Shown in pieces: positions 9,524 to 18,362 of a DNA stretch of 64,000 nt. Numbering within the stretch: position 1 is the stretch's first letter; each line of letters starts with the position of its first letter. The stretch is from Paracoccaceae bacterium (GTDB taxonomy: Bacteria > Pseudomonadota > Alphaproteobacteria > Rhodobacterales > Rhodobacteraceae), in NCBI GenBank assembly GCA_016936395.1, contig JAFGXY010000009.1, positions 21,209-85,208 on the forward strand, in the 5' to 3' direction. A model generated the notes under the pieces. The model ran no database searches, was not told where the DNA came from, and saw nothing but the letters and a program-made list of their open reading frames with translations. The position numbers and the translations under genes are program-made.

Positions 9524-9661
9524 GCCGGTTTTGCCGCAGTCCCTGACACCCACCGCCGGGTCGTGCCAGGGGCCTGATCGCAAGGCGGCATGGAATGGCC
9601 TGTGGCGGGCCTGCGCTGCCGCCGTGCCGCCTGTGCGCGCCGCAGATCGCGTGGGGGTGAC

Positions 9662-10846
9662 ATGAGATATGCCCCCGTGCTGGACCGGCTGGCCGGACAG
9701 GGCAGCGCCAAATGGGCGGTGCATTACCGCGCACGCCAATTGCAGGCCGAAGGCCACGCCGTCTTGCAACTGACCATTGGCGAGCCGGACACGCCGCCGC
9801 CCGAGGGCCTGATCCGTCATGTGGCCGATGCACTGGCGGCGGGTCGCTGGGGCTATTCCAACGGGCGCGGCGAGCCTGCGCTGCTGCGCGCACTGGCCGC
9901 CCGCTATACCGCGCGGCAGGGGCGGGTGTTCGGACCCGATCAGTTCCTGTGCCTGCCCGGCACGCAGACCGCGCTGTATCTGGTGATGCAGGCCGTGGCC
10001 TCGGCGGGCGACGAGGTGCTGGTGGGCGATCCGATGTATGCCACCTATGAGGGCATCATCCGTGCCAGCGGCGCCAGCATGGTGCCGGTGCCGTTGCGGG
10101 CCGAGCATGGCTTTGCGATGCAGGCCGAGGATGTTGCCGCACGGATCACGCCCAAAAGCCGGGTGTTGTTTCTGAACAGCCCGCACAACCCGACCGGCGC
10201 GGTGCTGACAGCCGCCGATCTGGCGGCGCTGGCCGAGATTGCCCGGGCACATGATCTGTGGATCGTGTCGGACGAGGTCTATGAGGAGTTGGTGTTTCCC
10301 GGGGTGGCCTTCGCCTCGGCGCTGGCGCTGCCCGGGGTGGCTGATCGGGTGATCGCGGCGGCGTCAATTTCCAAATCGCACGCAGCGCCGGGGTTGCGGT
10401 CGGGCTGGTGCGTGGGGCCGGCCGCGTTCATTGACCGGGCCTTGCCGCTGGCGGAAACCATGCTGTTTGGCAACCAGCCGTTTCTGGCCGATGCGACGGC
10501 GGCGGTGCTGGGCCAGCCATCGCGCATCGCCGCCGACATGGCCGTGCGGTTCCGGGATCGGGCGGCGATGCTTGCCGCGGCGCTGGACGGGGTGGCCGGG
10601 TTGCGGCTGCATCAGCCGCAGGCGGGGATGTTCGCGCTGCTGGATGTGCGGGCAAGCGGCCTGTCGGGGCAACAATTCGCGCTGGCGCTGCTGGAGGCCG
10701 AGCATGTGGCCTGCATGCCCGGCGAAAGCTTTGGCGCGGGGCTGGCCGGCTGGCTGCGGATCAGCCTGACCCAACCCGATGCGGTGATCGCGGCGGCGGC
10801 GATTGGGCGCTTTGCCCGGCGCATGGCGGCCGAAAGCCGGCCCTGA
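9662..10846 (+). CDS. PLP-dependent class I/II aminotransferase
   Basis: This is a fold-type I aminotransferase of 394 residues. The start MRYAPVLDRLAG at 9662 has a GGGGGTGA Shine-Dalgarno; a longer ORF to 9590 lacks one. Conserved features are LTIGEPDTPPPEGLI, YSNGRGEPALLRALAARY, FLNSPHNPTGAVL, SDEVYEELVF and the PLP-binding Lys in SISKSHAAPGLRSGW. It resembles aspartate/arginine-pyruvate aminotransferase homologues, but the substrate cannot be assigned. It lies 138 nt after the CDF gene and appears monocistronic. Confidence 0.88.
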   Translation: MRYAPVLDRLAGQGSAKWAVHYRARQLQAEGHAVLQLTIGEPDTPPPEGLIRHVADALAAGRWGYSNGRGEPALLRALAARYTARQGRVFGPDQFLCLPGTQTALYLVMQAVASAGDEVLVGDPMYATYEGIIRASGASMVPVPLRAEHGFAMQAEDVAARITPKSRVLFLNSPHNPTGAVLTAADLAALAEIARAHDLWIVSDEVYEELVFPGVAFASALALPGVADRVIAAASISKSHAAPGLRSGWCVGPAAFIDRALPLAETMLFGNQPFLADATAAVLGQPSRIAADMAVRFRDRAAMLAAALDGVAGLRLHQPQAGMFALLDVRASGLSGQQFALALLEAEHVACMPGESFGAGLAGWLRISLTQPDAVIAAAAIGRFARRMAAESRP

Positions 10847-10995
10847 TCACGCAACCCGCTGATTTCCCTGCCGCTATCCGATAGCAGACCGGCGTTTTTG
10901 CCTGACACCCCCCGCTTGCGCCAAGTCTGGGTGATCAAGCCGCGGTGGACGTTTTGCTCTGCCCGCCACGGCGCTTTGGGAAAGGACACCCGACC

Positions 10996-11538
10996 ATGCT
11001 GCCAAATCTGAAAACCACCGCCCTTGCCGCTGTCACCGCCCTGTCGGTCGCGCTGACCAGCGTGGCCCCCGCCCACGCCTTGGGCCGCGATCAGCGCAAG
11101 TTCCTGCAAGGCGTTGCCGCCGCGCTGATCGTGGGGGCCATCGTGCGCGATGCGCAGGGCCGCACCCGGGCCGCCCCAGCCCCGCGGTATGTAACCCCCG
11201 GCCATACGGCCCCAAGGGTCGCAGCCCCTGCCCCGCAGCCGCACTACCGCCCAGCACCGCCACGGCAGGATCAATACACCACCGGGCGGGTGATCGGATC
11301 GTCGAACTCGGTCCATGCCACGCTTGCCGCGCAGACCTTCAACAGCTATTCGCTGCGCCAACGGCAGGCGATCCAGTCGCGGCTGCGCGCCTATGGCTAC
11401 TATCGGGGCAGCATTGATGGGGCCTTCGGTCCGGCAACCTTGCGCGCCGTGCAGGCCTATGCCCGCGACAGTGGCGGCGAGCGCCAGTTGCAGACCCGCG
11501 CCGGCAGCCATGGCCTCTACGACAGCCTGATCGCCTGA
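10996..11538 (+). CDS. Exported peptidoglycan-binding domain protein
   Basis: This is a 180-residue secreted protein. The ATG at 10996 has AAAGGA at 10981-10986 and gives a clear signal peptide ending at AHA (MLPNLKTTALAAVTALSVALTSVAPAHA). After a low-complexity Pro/Arg/Ala linker, the C-terminal 65 residues form a PG_binding_1-like repeat (QRQAIQSRLRAYGYYRGSIDGAFGPATLRAVQAYARD). This fold binds peptidoglycan and is found alone in many alphaproteobacterial envelope proteins. No enzymatic domain is present. Confidence 0.85.
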   Translation: MLPNLKTTALAAVTALSVALTSVAPAHALGRDQRKFLQGVAAALIVGAIVRDAQGRTRAAPAPRYVTPGHTAPRVAAPAPQPHYRPAPPRQDQYTTGRVIGSSNSVHATLAAQTFNSYSLRQRQAIQSRLRAYGYYRGSIDGAFGPATLRAVQAYARDSGGERQLQTRAGSHGLYDSLIA

Positions 11539-11598
11539 GGCTTTGGGCTGGCAGCGCCATGACCTTGCGGGCGACCGGCGATGACAGCGCCAGTCGCC

Positions 11599-12438
11599 CT
11601 AGGCCACCACCACCTGCCGCTGTGCGCCCAGACCCTCCACCCGCACGTCCATCACATCACCGGGGCGCAGGAAGCGTTGCGGCCGCATGCCCAGCCCCAC
11701 CCCTTCGGGCGTGCCGGTGGTGATGATGTCGCCGGGCAGCAGTTGCATGAACTGGCTGATATAGGACACGATCTGCGCCACGCCAAAGATCATGTCGCCG
11801 GTGGTGCTGTCTTGCACCCGCACACCGTTCAGATCCAGCGACAGGCGCAAGGCTTGCGGATCGGGCACCTCATCCGCGGTCACCAGCCAGGGGCCGATCG
11901 GGCCAAAGCTTGGGGCCGACTTGCCCTTGACCCATTGCCCGCCGCGCTCGATCTGGAAGGCGCGCTCTGACACGTCATTCACCACGCAATAGCCCGCGAC
12001 ATGGGCAAGGGCCTCGTCCTGCGAGACATACAGCGCCGGGCGCCCGATGATCACGCCCAACTCCACCTCCCAATCGGCCTTGACCGACCCGCGCGGCAGG
12101 ATCACCGGGTCATTCGGCCCCGACAGGCACGAGGTGGCCTTGGAAAACAGCACCGGCTCGGTCGGGATCGCGGCCCCCGATTCCATGGCGTGCTTGGCAT
12201 AGTTCAGCCCGACGGCGTGAAAATCGGGCACCATCGCCAGACAAGGGCCAATCCGGCCGGGGGCGGTGATCACCGGCAGACGGGCCAGATCCAGCGCCCG
12301 GATCGCATCCAGTGCCGCAAACGACACGCCCTGCCCGGCAAAGTCGGGCACCACGCCGGACAGATCGCGCACCTGTCCGGCGCTGTCCAGAATGGCGGGC
12401 TTTTCCTGCCCCACCGGGCCGACACGCAGCAGTTTCAT
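11599..12438 (-). CDS. Fumarylacetoacetate hydrolase family protein (ureidoglycolate lyase-like)
   Basis: This is a 279-residue member of the FAH superfamily, metal-dependent hydrolases or lyases that cleave C-C or C-N bonds of small oxo-acids. The start is MKLLRVGPVGQEKPAILD (ATG at 12438), preceded by a GGGGGAAAG Shine-Dalgarno. Conserved elements are VGLNYAKHAMESG, the metal-binding Glu in DWEVELGVIIG, the Asp in YCVVNDVSERAFQ and the TTGTPEGVGLGM loop. Close homologues are often named ureidoglycolate lyase, but without allantoin genes nearby that substrate is unproven. It is divergent from an ABC importer, with which it may be functionally linked. Confidence 0.85.
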   Translation of the reverse strand: MKLLRVGPVGQEKPAILDSAGQVRDLSGVVPDFAGQGVSFAALDAIRALDLARLPVITAPGRIGPCLAMVPDFHAVGLNYAKHAMESGAAIPTEPVLFSKATSCLSGPNDPVILPRGSVKADWEVELGVIIGRPALYVSQDEALAHVAGYCVVNDVSERAFQIERGGQWVKGKSAPSFGPIGPWLVTADEVPDPQALRLSLDLNGVRVQDSTTGDMIFGVAQIVSYISQFMQLLPGDIITTGTPEGVGLGMRPQRFLRPGDVMDVRVEGLGAQRQVVVA

Positions 12439-12789
12439 GGTCTTTCCCCCTTGGATGTAGCTCTGGCGTCTGCGGCCGCCTGTCTGGCCTGCCCGCGATC
12501 CCCACTTGCCCGACATGCGGCAGGCCGTCGGACTGTAAGCCCAAACCCAAAGGAAGGAAAACCCCCGGGGTTCGGGCGGCACAGCGGTCCCAGACCAGCG
12601 CGGCACCCTGATGCCGCCACAGCGGCCCTGCAAGTTGCGCAAATTTCGCCTTTTTTAAGGGCGCGCGGCCCTTTATCCGCACACTGTTTATGCACCTAAC
12701 CACCGCCAAATGGCAAATGCCCTGCAATGCGTGGACTCAAGGCCGCCGATTGGCACCCTCGGACAATCACTTATCAGGGAGACTGTCTC
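12439..12789. promoter_or_regulatory. Divergent intergenic region, FAH hydrolase / ABC importer
   Basis: This stretch of 351 bases has no gene and separates two divergent units. It contains a palindrome TTGCGCAA at 12635-12642 in a short AT-richer patch and a 6-bp stem (AAGGGC/GCCCTT, 12657-12673) directly after it. A Shine-Dalgarno AGGGAG at 12776-12781 serves the downstream binding-protein gene. No riboswitch fold was recognised. The palindrome is a plausible operator for one or both units, but that is inference. Confidence 0.4.
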
Positions 12790-13797
12790 ATGTTCCGCCA
12801 CGCCGTTGCCAGTTTCGCCGCCGCACTGCTGATCGGGTCGGCCGCCAGCGCCGAAACCGCAATGCCCTTTGCCCTTGACTGGAAGTTTGAAGGCCCCGCT
12901 GCCCCCTATTTCGTGGCGCTGGACAAGGGCTATTTCAGCGCCGAAGGGCTGACGGTCGAGATCACCGAAGGCGCGGGCAGCCTTGATGCCATTCCGAAGG
13001 TGGCGACCGGGGCCTATCCGATTGGCTTTGCCGACATCAACAGCCTGATGAAGTTTCTGGACCAGAACCCCGGCGCGCCGGTGACCGCTGTCATGATGAT
13101 CTACGACAAGCCGCCCTTCGCCATGGTCGGCCGCAAATCGCTGGGCATCGAAAAGCCCGCCGACATCGCGGGCAAGGTGCTGGGCGCACCGCCGCCCGAT
13201 GGTGCCTGGGCGCAATTCCCGATCTTTGCCGCCGAGAACGGCATCGACATGGCGACCGTCACCGTCGAACCCGTGGGCTTTCCGGTGCGCGAACCGATGC
13301 TGGCCGAGGGCAAGGTTGCGGCGGTGACCGGGTTCAGCTTTACCTCCAGCCTCAACGTCAAGCGGTTGGGCGTGCCTGCCGAGGATATCTCGGTCATCCT
13401 GATGGCCGATCATGGCGTGGCGCTGTATGGCAACGCGGTCATCGTGAACACCGATTTCGCCAAGGCCAACCCCGCCGCCGTGACCGGCTTCCTGCGCGCC
13501 GTGGCGATGGGGTGGAAAGACACCGTGGCGGACCCGGAGGCCGCGATTGCCAGCCTCATCACCCGCAACCCCGCCGCTGACCCAGGCTTGGAAGCCGAGC
13601 GTCTGGCCCTGTCGATCAAGGACAACGTGATGACCGACTGGGTGATGGCCAATGGCATGGGCAACATCGACCCGGCCCGGATGGACAAGGCGATTGAACA
13701 GACCAAATCGGTCTATACCTTCGTCAACGCCCCAGACGCGGCGCTGTATTTCGACCCCGCCTATCTGCCGACCGACGGCAGCCTGATGATGAAATAA
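12790..13797 (+). CDS. ABC importer substrate-binding protein, NMT1/THI5-like
   Basis: This is the periplasmic binding component of an ABC importer in the nitrate/taurine/HMP (SsuA/THI5) structural family. The ATG at 12790 is 8 nt from AGGGAG and gives a signal peptide (MFRHAVASFAAALLIGSAASA). The mature 315-residue protein begins MPFALDWKFEGPAAPYFVALDKGYF and includes GAGSLDAIPKVATGAYPIGFADINSL, typical of this fold. The ligand is uncertain; aromatic, sulfonate or pyrimidine-like molecules are all possible. It is followed by its ATPase and permease, and a hairpin lies between it and the ATPase gene. Confidence 0.85.
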   Translation: MFRHAVASFAAALLIGSAASAETAMPFALDWKFEGPAAPYFVALDKGYFSAEGLTVEITEGAGSLDAIPKVATGAYPIGFADINSLMKFLDQNPGAPVTAVMMIYDKPPFAMVGRKSLGIEKPADIAGKVLGAPPPDGAWAQFPIFAAENGIDMATVTVEPVGFPVREPMLAEGKVAAVTGFSFTSSLNVKRLGVPAEDISVILMADHGVALYGNAVIVNTDFAKANPAAVTGFLRAVAMGWKDTVADPEAAIASLITRNPAADPGLEAERLALSIKDNVMTDWVMANGMGNIDPARMDKAIEQTKSVYTFVNAPDAALYFDPAYLPTDGSLMMK

Positions 13798-13804
13798 GGC
13801 CCAA

Positions 13805-13826
13805 GGCCGCCCCTTTGCGGGCGGCC
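13805..13826 (+). terminator. Intercistronic hairpin after the binding-protein gene
   Basis: This is a perfect 8-bp stem (GGCCGCCC at 13805-13812 with GGGCGGCC at 13819-13826) and a 6-nt loop. It begins 7 nt after the binding-protein stop and ends 7 nt before the ATPase start. There is no T-run, so it more likely protects the upstream mRNA and lowers downstream expression than terminates it. Such stems are common after binding-protein genes, which are needed in excess. Confidence 0.6.
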
Positions 13827-13833
13827 GCATCCC

Positions 13834-14622
13834 ATGGCAAACCTGATCGACATCAAGGGCGTCACCCACGCCTATCGCACCAAGGCCGGGCCCCTGCCGG
13901 TTCTGGACAATCTGAACATCGCCGTGCCAGAGGGCGAATTTGCCGCCGTCGTCGGCCCCTCGGGCTGCGGCAAGTCCACCCTCACGCGGCTGGTTGCGGG
14001 GCTGATGAAACCCGATCAGGGTGAGGTCTGGTTGCATGGCGAACGGGTCACCAGCCCGCGCAAGACGGTTGGTATGGCGTTTCAGAACCCGGTCATGCTG
14101 GAATGGCGGACGATCCTTGAAAATGTCATCCTGCCCTTGGAAATCGTCGCCCCCCGCATGGCGCAGCGCGACCGGGTGGACCGTGCCATGCACCTGCTGG
14201 AAATGGTCGGGCTGAAAGGGTTTGAGGCCAAGCGCCCCAGCCAGCTTTCGGGCGGCATGCGGCAACGCGCCAGCCTGTGCCGCGCCATCGTCCACAAGCC
14301 CGATGTGCTGATCATGGACGAACCCTTTGGCGCGCTGGATGCGTTCACCCGCGAAGACCTGTGGCAGACCATGCGCGATCTGCGCGCCGCCGAGCCTTTT
14401 ACCTGCGTGCTGATCACCCACGATTTGCGCGAAAGCGTCTATCTGGGCGATCAGGTCTTTGTGCTGTCGGGACGCCCCGCCCGCACCCAGACGGTGCTGG
14501 ACGTGGACCTGCCCGCCGACCGCACACTGGACATCCTGTTCGAGCCGAAGGCGCAAGAGATGCTGCACACCCTGCGCGACCAGATCCGCATCGCCCAAGG
14601 CCGTGACGGGGGCGCGCATTGA
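13834..14622 (+). CDS. ABC importer ATP-binding protein
   Basis: This is a 262-residue ATPase of the nitrate/sulfonate/taurine importer class and powers the neighbouring permease. It has Walker A GPSGCGKSTL, a Q-loop in GMAFQNPVMLEWRT, the signature LSGGMRQRASLCRAI, Walker B VLIMDEPFGALD and the H-loop in VLITHDLRESVYLGD. The gene follows the binding-protein gene and its stop codon overlaps the permease start (TGATG), so the two are translationally coupled. Confidence 0.93.
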   Translation: MANLIDIKGVTHAYRTKAGPLPVLDNLNIAVPEGEFAAVVGPSGCGKSTLTRLVAGLMKPDQGEVWLHGERVTSPRKTVGMAFQNPVMLEWRTILENVILPLEIVAPRMAQRDRVDRAMHLLEMVGLKGFEAKRPSQLSGGMRQRASLCRAIVHKPDVLIMDEPFGALDAFTREDLWQTMRDLRAAEPFTCVLITHDLRESVYLGDQVFVLSGRPARTQTVLDVDLPADRTLDILFEPKAQEMLHTLRDQIRIAQGRDGGAH

Positions 14623-15386
14623 TGGAAACGTTTCAGAAAATCGCCGTGCCGCTGCTGGCCGTCGCGCTGTTCCTGCTGGCATGGGAAGGCCTCGTCTGGG
14701 TCAACAACTGGCCGAATTACAAGATGGCCTCGCCGTCCGACCTGCCGCCCGCGTTCTGGAAGTTCCGCTGGCTTTTCCTTGAAATGGGCTGGCAAACCCT
14801 GTGGCGCACCGTTCTGGGCCTTGGCTTGGCCGTGCTGTTCGGCACGCTGATCGGCATGATCATGGGCTTTTCGCGCATCGCCCGCGACGGGCTTTACCCG
14901 CTGCTGGTGGGCTTCAACGCCATTCCCAAGGCCACGCTGGTGCCGGTGATCGCGCTGATCTTCATCGGCCAGCATGATTTCAACACCGTCCTCATGGCCT
15001 TTCTGATCAGCTTTTTCCCCATCGCCGTGTCAGTTGGCATCGGCCTGTCGACGCTGGAACCGGAATATCGCGATATCCTGCGCAGCCTGGGCGCGTCGCG
15101 CTTTACCATCTTCCGCAAGATCGCCCTGCCGAAAACCCTGCCCGAGTTCTTTGGCGCGCTGAAGGTCTCGGTCACGCTGGCCTTCATTGGCACCAATCTG
15201 GTGGAAATCGTCTCGCCGCACGGGCGCGGCCTTGGTGCCCTGTTCAAATCGGGCGAAACCAACGGCGATTACCCGCTGATGTTCGCCGTTCTGATCGCGC
15301 TCGCCGTGCTGGGCATCGTGCTGTACTACGCCGTGCTGGTGCTGGAACGCATCTTCGCAGGCTGGGCCGAACGCGCGCAAAGCTGA
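14622..15386 (+). CDS. ABC importer permease
   Basis: This is a 254-residue inner-membrane permease of the BPD_transp_1 family. The start METFQKIAVPLLAVALFLLAWEG at 14622 overlaps the ATPase stop by one base; a TTG one codon earlier is less likely. The EAA-type coupling loop is visible as YRDILRSLGASRFTIFRKIALPKTLPEFFGALKVS, and about six membrane helices are predicted by eye. It completes the importer encoded by the two upstream genes. It converges with a small membrane-protein gene on the other strand. Confidence 0.92.
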   Translation: METFQKIAVPLLAVALFLLAWEGLVWVNNWPNYKMASPSDLPPAFWKFRWLFLEMGWQTLWRTVLGLGLAVLFGTLIGMIMGFSRIARDGLYPLLVGFNAIPKATLVPVIALIFIGQHDFNTVLMAFLISFFPIAVSVGIGLSTLEPEYRDILRSLGASRFTIFRKIALPKTLPEFFGALKVSVTLAFIGTNLVEIVSPHGRGLGALFKSGETNGDYPLMFAVLIALAVLGIVLYYAVLVLERIFAGWAERAQS

Positions 15387-15392
15387 CAGCGG

Positions 15393-15554
15393 TCAACCGC
15401 GGTTGCCGGTCAGTCCCTGATACAAATCCCACCCAGCCAGGGCCACGGTCACACCGACCACGCCGATCAGGTCAAGCCGCGGCACATGCCACAGCAAAAT
15501 CCCCAGAAACGCGAGCAACACCGAAAACGCAAAAATCGCCAGAACACTGTTCAT
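15393..15554 (-). CDS. Small membrane protein (53 aa)
   Basis: This short reading frame encodes MNSVLAIFAFSVLLAFLGI, a single long hydrophobic stretch, followed by LLWHVPRLDLIGVVGVTVALAGWDLYQ in two parts and ending LTGNRG; it can form two membrane helices. Its ATG overlaps the amidase stop (ATGA), the coupling seen throughout this genome, so it is the last gene of the 2-hydroxyacid dehydrogenase/TRAP/amidase unit. No family was recognised. It could be an accessory transporter peptide or a small stress protein. The coupling is seen; the function is unknown. Confidence 0.65.
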   Translation of the reverse strand: MNSVLAIFAFSVLLAFLGILLWHVPRLDLIGVVGVTVALAGWDLYQGLTGNRG

Positions 15555-16927
15555 CCTTGCACCCCATCGTTCAGATTTTCCACATGCGCCATCAGCCAGC
15601 GGGCCGTGCGCAACAGCCGTGCGTCATCGCCACGCCGCCCCACCAGTTGCAGCCCCATCGGCAGGCCGTTGTCGGCCCAGAACAGCGGCAGGGTGATCGC
15701 AGGCACCCCGGCCAGGGTCCAGAGCCCGTTGAAGATCGCTGATCCGGTCGAGCCAAGCCCCTCGGGCGCCGGGCCCGGGGCGGCGGGGCACAGGATGGCA
15801 TCGCAACGGTCAAACAGCGGGTTCAGCGCCGCCGTCATCAAGGCCCGCCAATCCAGCGCCGCCAGATAGTCGCGCGCCAGCACGGCCTTGCCCTCATCCA
15901 TCGCGGCCAGCAGCACATCCGACATCTGGTCGCGCCCGCGCCGTTCCAGCCCATAATAGCACTTGGCCATCTCGGCAAAGTTGATGCGCTGGCGGATCGC
16001 CGCCACCGCATCCATCCCCGGCAAAGGTGCCTCAAAGCACTGATCGCCCAACAGGGTCGCCAGTTCCTCGACCGCGCCCTGCATCTGGCTGTCGGCCGTG
16101 TGCCATCCCGGCGGGCGCACAAAGGCAAACATCGGCGTCACCGGAACGCGGGCCTGCGCCACGTCCAGCAGGCGCGGCATCGGCGCGGCCTCGGTCGCCG
16201 GATCGCCCGCGTCATGCCCGGCGAGTACCTCGGCCAGCAAGGCTGCATCCGCGACCGTGCGGGCGAACACCCCGACCGTATCCAGAAACGGCGATTGCGG
16301 CAAAATCCCGGTGCGCGGGATCAGGCCAAAGCTGGGCTTGAACCCCACCACCCCGCAAAACGCCGCCGGACGGATCACCGACCCGCCGGTCTGCGTGCCG
16401 ATGGCAAGGGGCACCATGCCCGCCGCCACTGCCGCGGCCGACCCTTGCGATGACCCGCCCGGCGTGTGGGCGGGGTTGTGCGGGTTGCGGGTCTTGCCGG
16501 GGTGCAGGAAGGCGCCCTCAGTCGTCACCGTCTTGCCAAGGATGATCGCCCCCGCCGCGCGCAACCGCGCCACGATCCACGCATCCTCGGCCGGAACCCG
16601 GCCCGCATCCACTGCCATGCCATTGGCCGTGGGAATGCCCTTGGTGTCGATGATATCCTTCAGCGCCACCGGGAGCCCGTGCAGCGGGGCAATCGGCCGC
16701 CCCGCCTGCCGCCGCGCATCCAGTGCGCGCGCCTGCTCCAGCGCATGGTTCCCGTCCAGCCAGGCCCAGGCCTGCACCACAGGTTCATACGCTGCGATCT
16801 GCGCAAGGCAGGCCTCGACCAGATCCACCGCCCGCAAGGCCCCCGTGGCCAGCCGGTCGCGCAGCGCAACCGCGCCAAGCGCCAGCAAAGCCTCGGCGTT
16901 ATCGCGTAGAGGTGCCATAAACCGCAT
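15551..16927 (-). CDS. Amidase (amidase signature family)
   Basis: This Ser-cisSer-Lys amide hydrolase has about 458 residues. The catalytic elements are Lys in LPVALKDIIDTKG, the cis-Ser in HTPGGSSQGSAAAVAAG and the nucleophile Ser in GTQTGGSVIRPA. The start is taken at 16927; a second ATG at 16918 is equally possible, as neither has a clear Shine-Dalgarno. The 5' end overlaps dctM, so it belongs to the transporter operon. This suggests that an imported amide, or an acid released from one, is the substrate. Aryl-acylamidase, biuret-type and GatA-like roles cannot be separated here, but no gatC/gatB genes are adjacent. Confidence 0.87.
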   Translation of the reverse strand: MRFMAPLRDNAEALLALGAVALRDRLATGALRAVDLVEACLAQIAAYEPVVQAWAWLDGNHALEQARALDARRQAGRPIAPLHGLPVALKDIIDTKGIPTANGMAVDAGRVPAEDAWIVARLRAAGAIILGKTVTTEGAFLHPGKTRNPHNPAHTPGGSSQGSAAAVAAGMVPLAIGTQTGGSVIRPAAFCGVVGFKPSFGLIPRTGILPQSPFLDTVGVFARTVADAALLAEVLAGHDAGDPATEAAPMPRLLDVAQARVPVTPMFAFVRPPGWHTADSQMQGAVEELATLLGDQCFEAPLPGMDAVAAIRQRINFAEMAKCYYGLERRGRDQMSDVLLAAMDEGKAVLARDYLAALDWRALMTAALNPLFDRCDAILCPAAPGPAPEGLGSTGSAIFNGLWTLAGVPAITLPLFWADNGLPMGLQLVGRRGDDARLLRTARWLMAHVENLNDGVQG

Positions 16928-18326
16928 CCGGAAGCATGAAGACGATACTCGGGAACAGATACAGCAGCACCATGCAGATCACCACCATGCCGCAATAGGG
17001 CAGCACGCCCGCGAAAATCTCGGTCAGTTTGATCTGCGGGGGGGCGATGCCTTTCAGGTAATACGCACTCATCGCCATGGGTGGCGTTAAGAAGGACGTT
17101 TGCAGGTTCAGCGCCACCAGCACGCCGAAAAACAGCGGATCAATCCCGAACAACGGCAGCAGCGGCAGGAAGATCGGCACAAAGATGATGATGATTTCCG
17201 ACCATTCCAGCGGCCAGCCCAGCAGGAAGATGATGATCTGAGCCAGAATCAGGAACTGAATTGGCGTCATGTCGAGGCTTTTAACGAAATCGCCAATCAC
17301 CTGCTCGCCGCCCAGATAGCTGAACACTGCCGAGAAGGTGTAGGAACCGACAAACAGCCAGCACACCATCGCCGTTGTGCGCACCGTCAGATAGACGCTT
17401 TCGCGTAGCCGCTGAAACGTCATGGCGCGGTAGGCAACGGCCAGCACCATGCCGCCAAGCGCCCCGATCGACGCGGCCTCGGTGGGCGTGGCAAGGCCAA
17501 ACAGGATCGACCCCAGCACCGATAGGATCAGGATCGCCAGCGGCAGAAAACTGGTGAACAGCATCCACATCAGCGTGGCGAACGGCACCTCGGGCAGTTC
17601 TTCCTTGGTGGGCTTGGGGGCCAGTTTCGGGTTCAGGATCGACCGGCCCATGATGTAGATCAGATACAAGCCTACCAGCGTGAACCCCGGCAACAGCGCC
17701 CCGGCGTAAAGCCGGACGATGGAAACGCCAGACGAGGCGGCATAGACGATCAGCATGATCGACGGCGGGATCAAAATCCCCAGCGTGCCGCCGGCGCAGA
17801 TGATGCCGCTGGCAAAGGAATGGTCATAGCGCGCCTTCAGCATCTGCGGCAACGCCAGCAGCCCCATCAGCGTCACCACCGCGCCCACGATGCCGGTCGC
17901 CGTGGCAAACAACGCGCAGGTGATCAGCGCCGCCACCCCCATCGACCCCGGCACATTGCGCGTGGCAATCGCCAGCGTGCCAAACAGCTTGTCGACGATA
18001 TTGGCGCGTTCGACGATATAGCCCATGAACAGGAACAACGGGATCGCGGTCAGCACCTCGTTCGAGATCACCGTATAGGTCTGGTTCACGAACAGATCGA
18101 AGATGCGATTGTTGTAGAACCCCTCGATCCACAATCGCGTGCTTTCCCATGAACTCGCGTCTTCGCCCAGCCGGTTGAAGGCCCGCCACATCCGGGTCGG
18201 GTCATAATAGGCGTAGTAGCCAAAGCCGATGCCAAGCGCCATCAGGGTGAAGGCGATGGGAAAGCCCAGAAACACGAAGGAGATGAAAATGCCCAGCATG
18301 GCAAGGGCGATTTGCGGGTCGGTCAC
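16899..18326 (-). CDS. TRAP transporter large permease (DctM family)
   Basis: This is the 12-helix large subunit of a tripartite ATP-independent periplasmic transporter, driven by the sodium gradient. The 475-residue protein starts at GTG 18326 (MTDPQIALAMLGIF), with GGAG upstream. It carries the long loop after TM2 (YYDPTRMWRAFNRLGEDASSWESTRLW) typical of the mannitol/chloroaromatic or 2-oxo-acid (TakP-like) branch. Other landmarks are GYIVERANIVDKLFGTL, GGTLGILIPPSIMLIVYA, LATPTEAASIGALGG and FLTPPMAMSAYYLKG. It lies 36 nt after dctQ. Confidence 0.93.
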   Translation of the reverse strand: MTDPQIALAMLGIFISFVFLGFPIAFTLMALGIGFGYYAYYDPTRMWRAFNRLGEDASSWESTRLWIEGFYNNRIFDLFVNQTYTVISNEVLTAIPLFLFMGYIVERANIVDKLFGTLAIATRNVPGSMGVAALITCALFATATGIVGAVVTLMGLLALPQMLKARYDHSFASGIICAGGTLGILIPPSIMLIVYAASSGVSIVRLYAGALLPGFTLVGLYLIYIMGRSILNPKLAPKPTKEELPEVPFATLMWMLFTSFLPLAILILSVLGSILFGLATPTEAASIGALGGMVLAVAYRAMTFQRLRESVYLTVRTTAMVCWLFVGSYTFSAVFSYLGGEQVIGDFVKSLDMTPIQFLILAQIIIFLLGWPLEWSEIIIIFVPIFLPLLPLFGIDPLFFGVLVALNLQTSFLTPPMAMSAYYLKGIAPPQIKLTEIFAGVLPYCGMVVICMVLLYLFPSIVFMLPDAVYGTSTR

Positions 18327-18362
18327 GTTTGCGAACTCCGGGTGCGGCGCCGTTTGGGCCGA

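Noticed and set aside
6740..10252. A single open frame of 1170 codons on the minus strand
   Set aside because: Only its last 328 codons form a protein (the 2-hydroxyacid dehydrogenase from 7726). The rest is antisense to the SH3, CDF and aminotransferase genes and has the His/Arg/Gln-rich composition typical of GC-rich shadow frames.
10873..10885. GCTATCCGATAGC palindrome after the aminotransferase gene as a terminator
   Set aside because: The loop would be a single base and the stem only 5-6 bp with no adjacent T-run. It is more likely chance or a weak protein site.
12439..12789. A riboswitch (thiamine or purine type) before the NMT1/THI5-like importer
   Set aside because: No conserved aptamer core could be recognised in the 351 bases; only a short palindrome and one small stem are visible.
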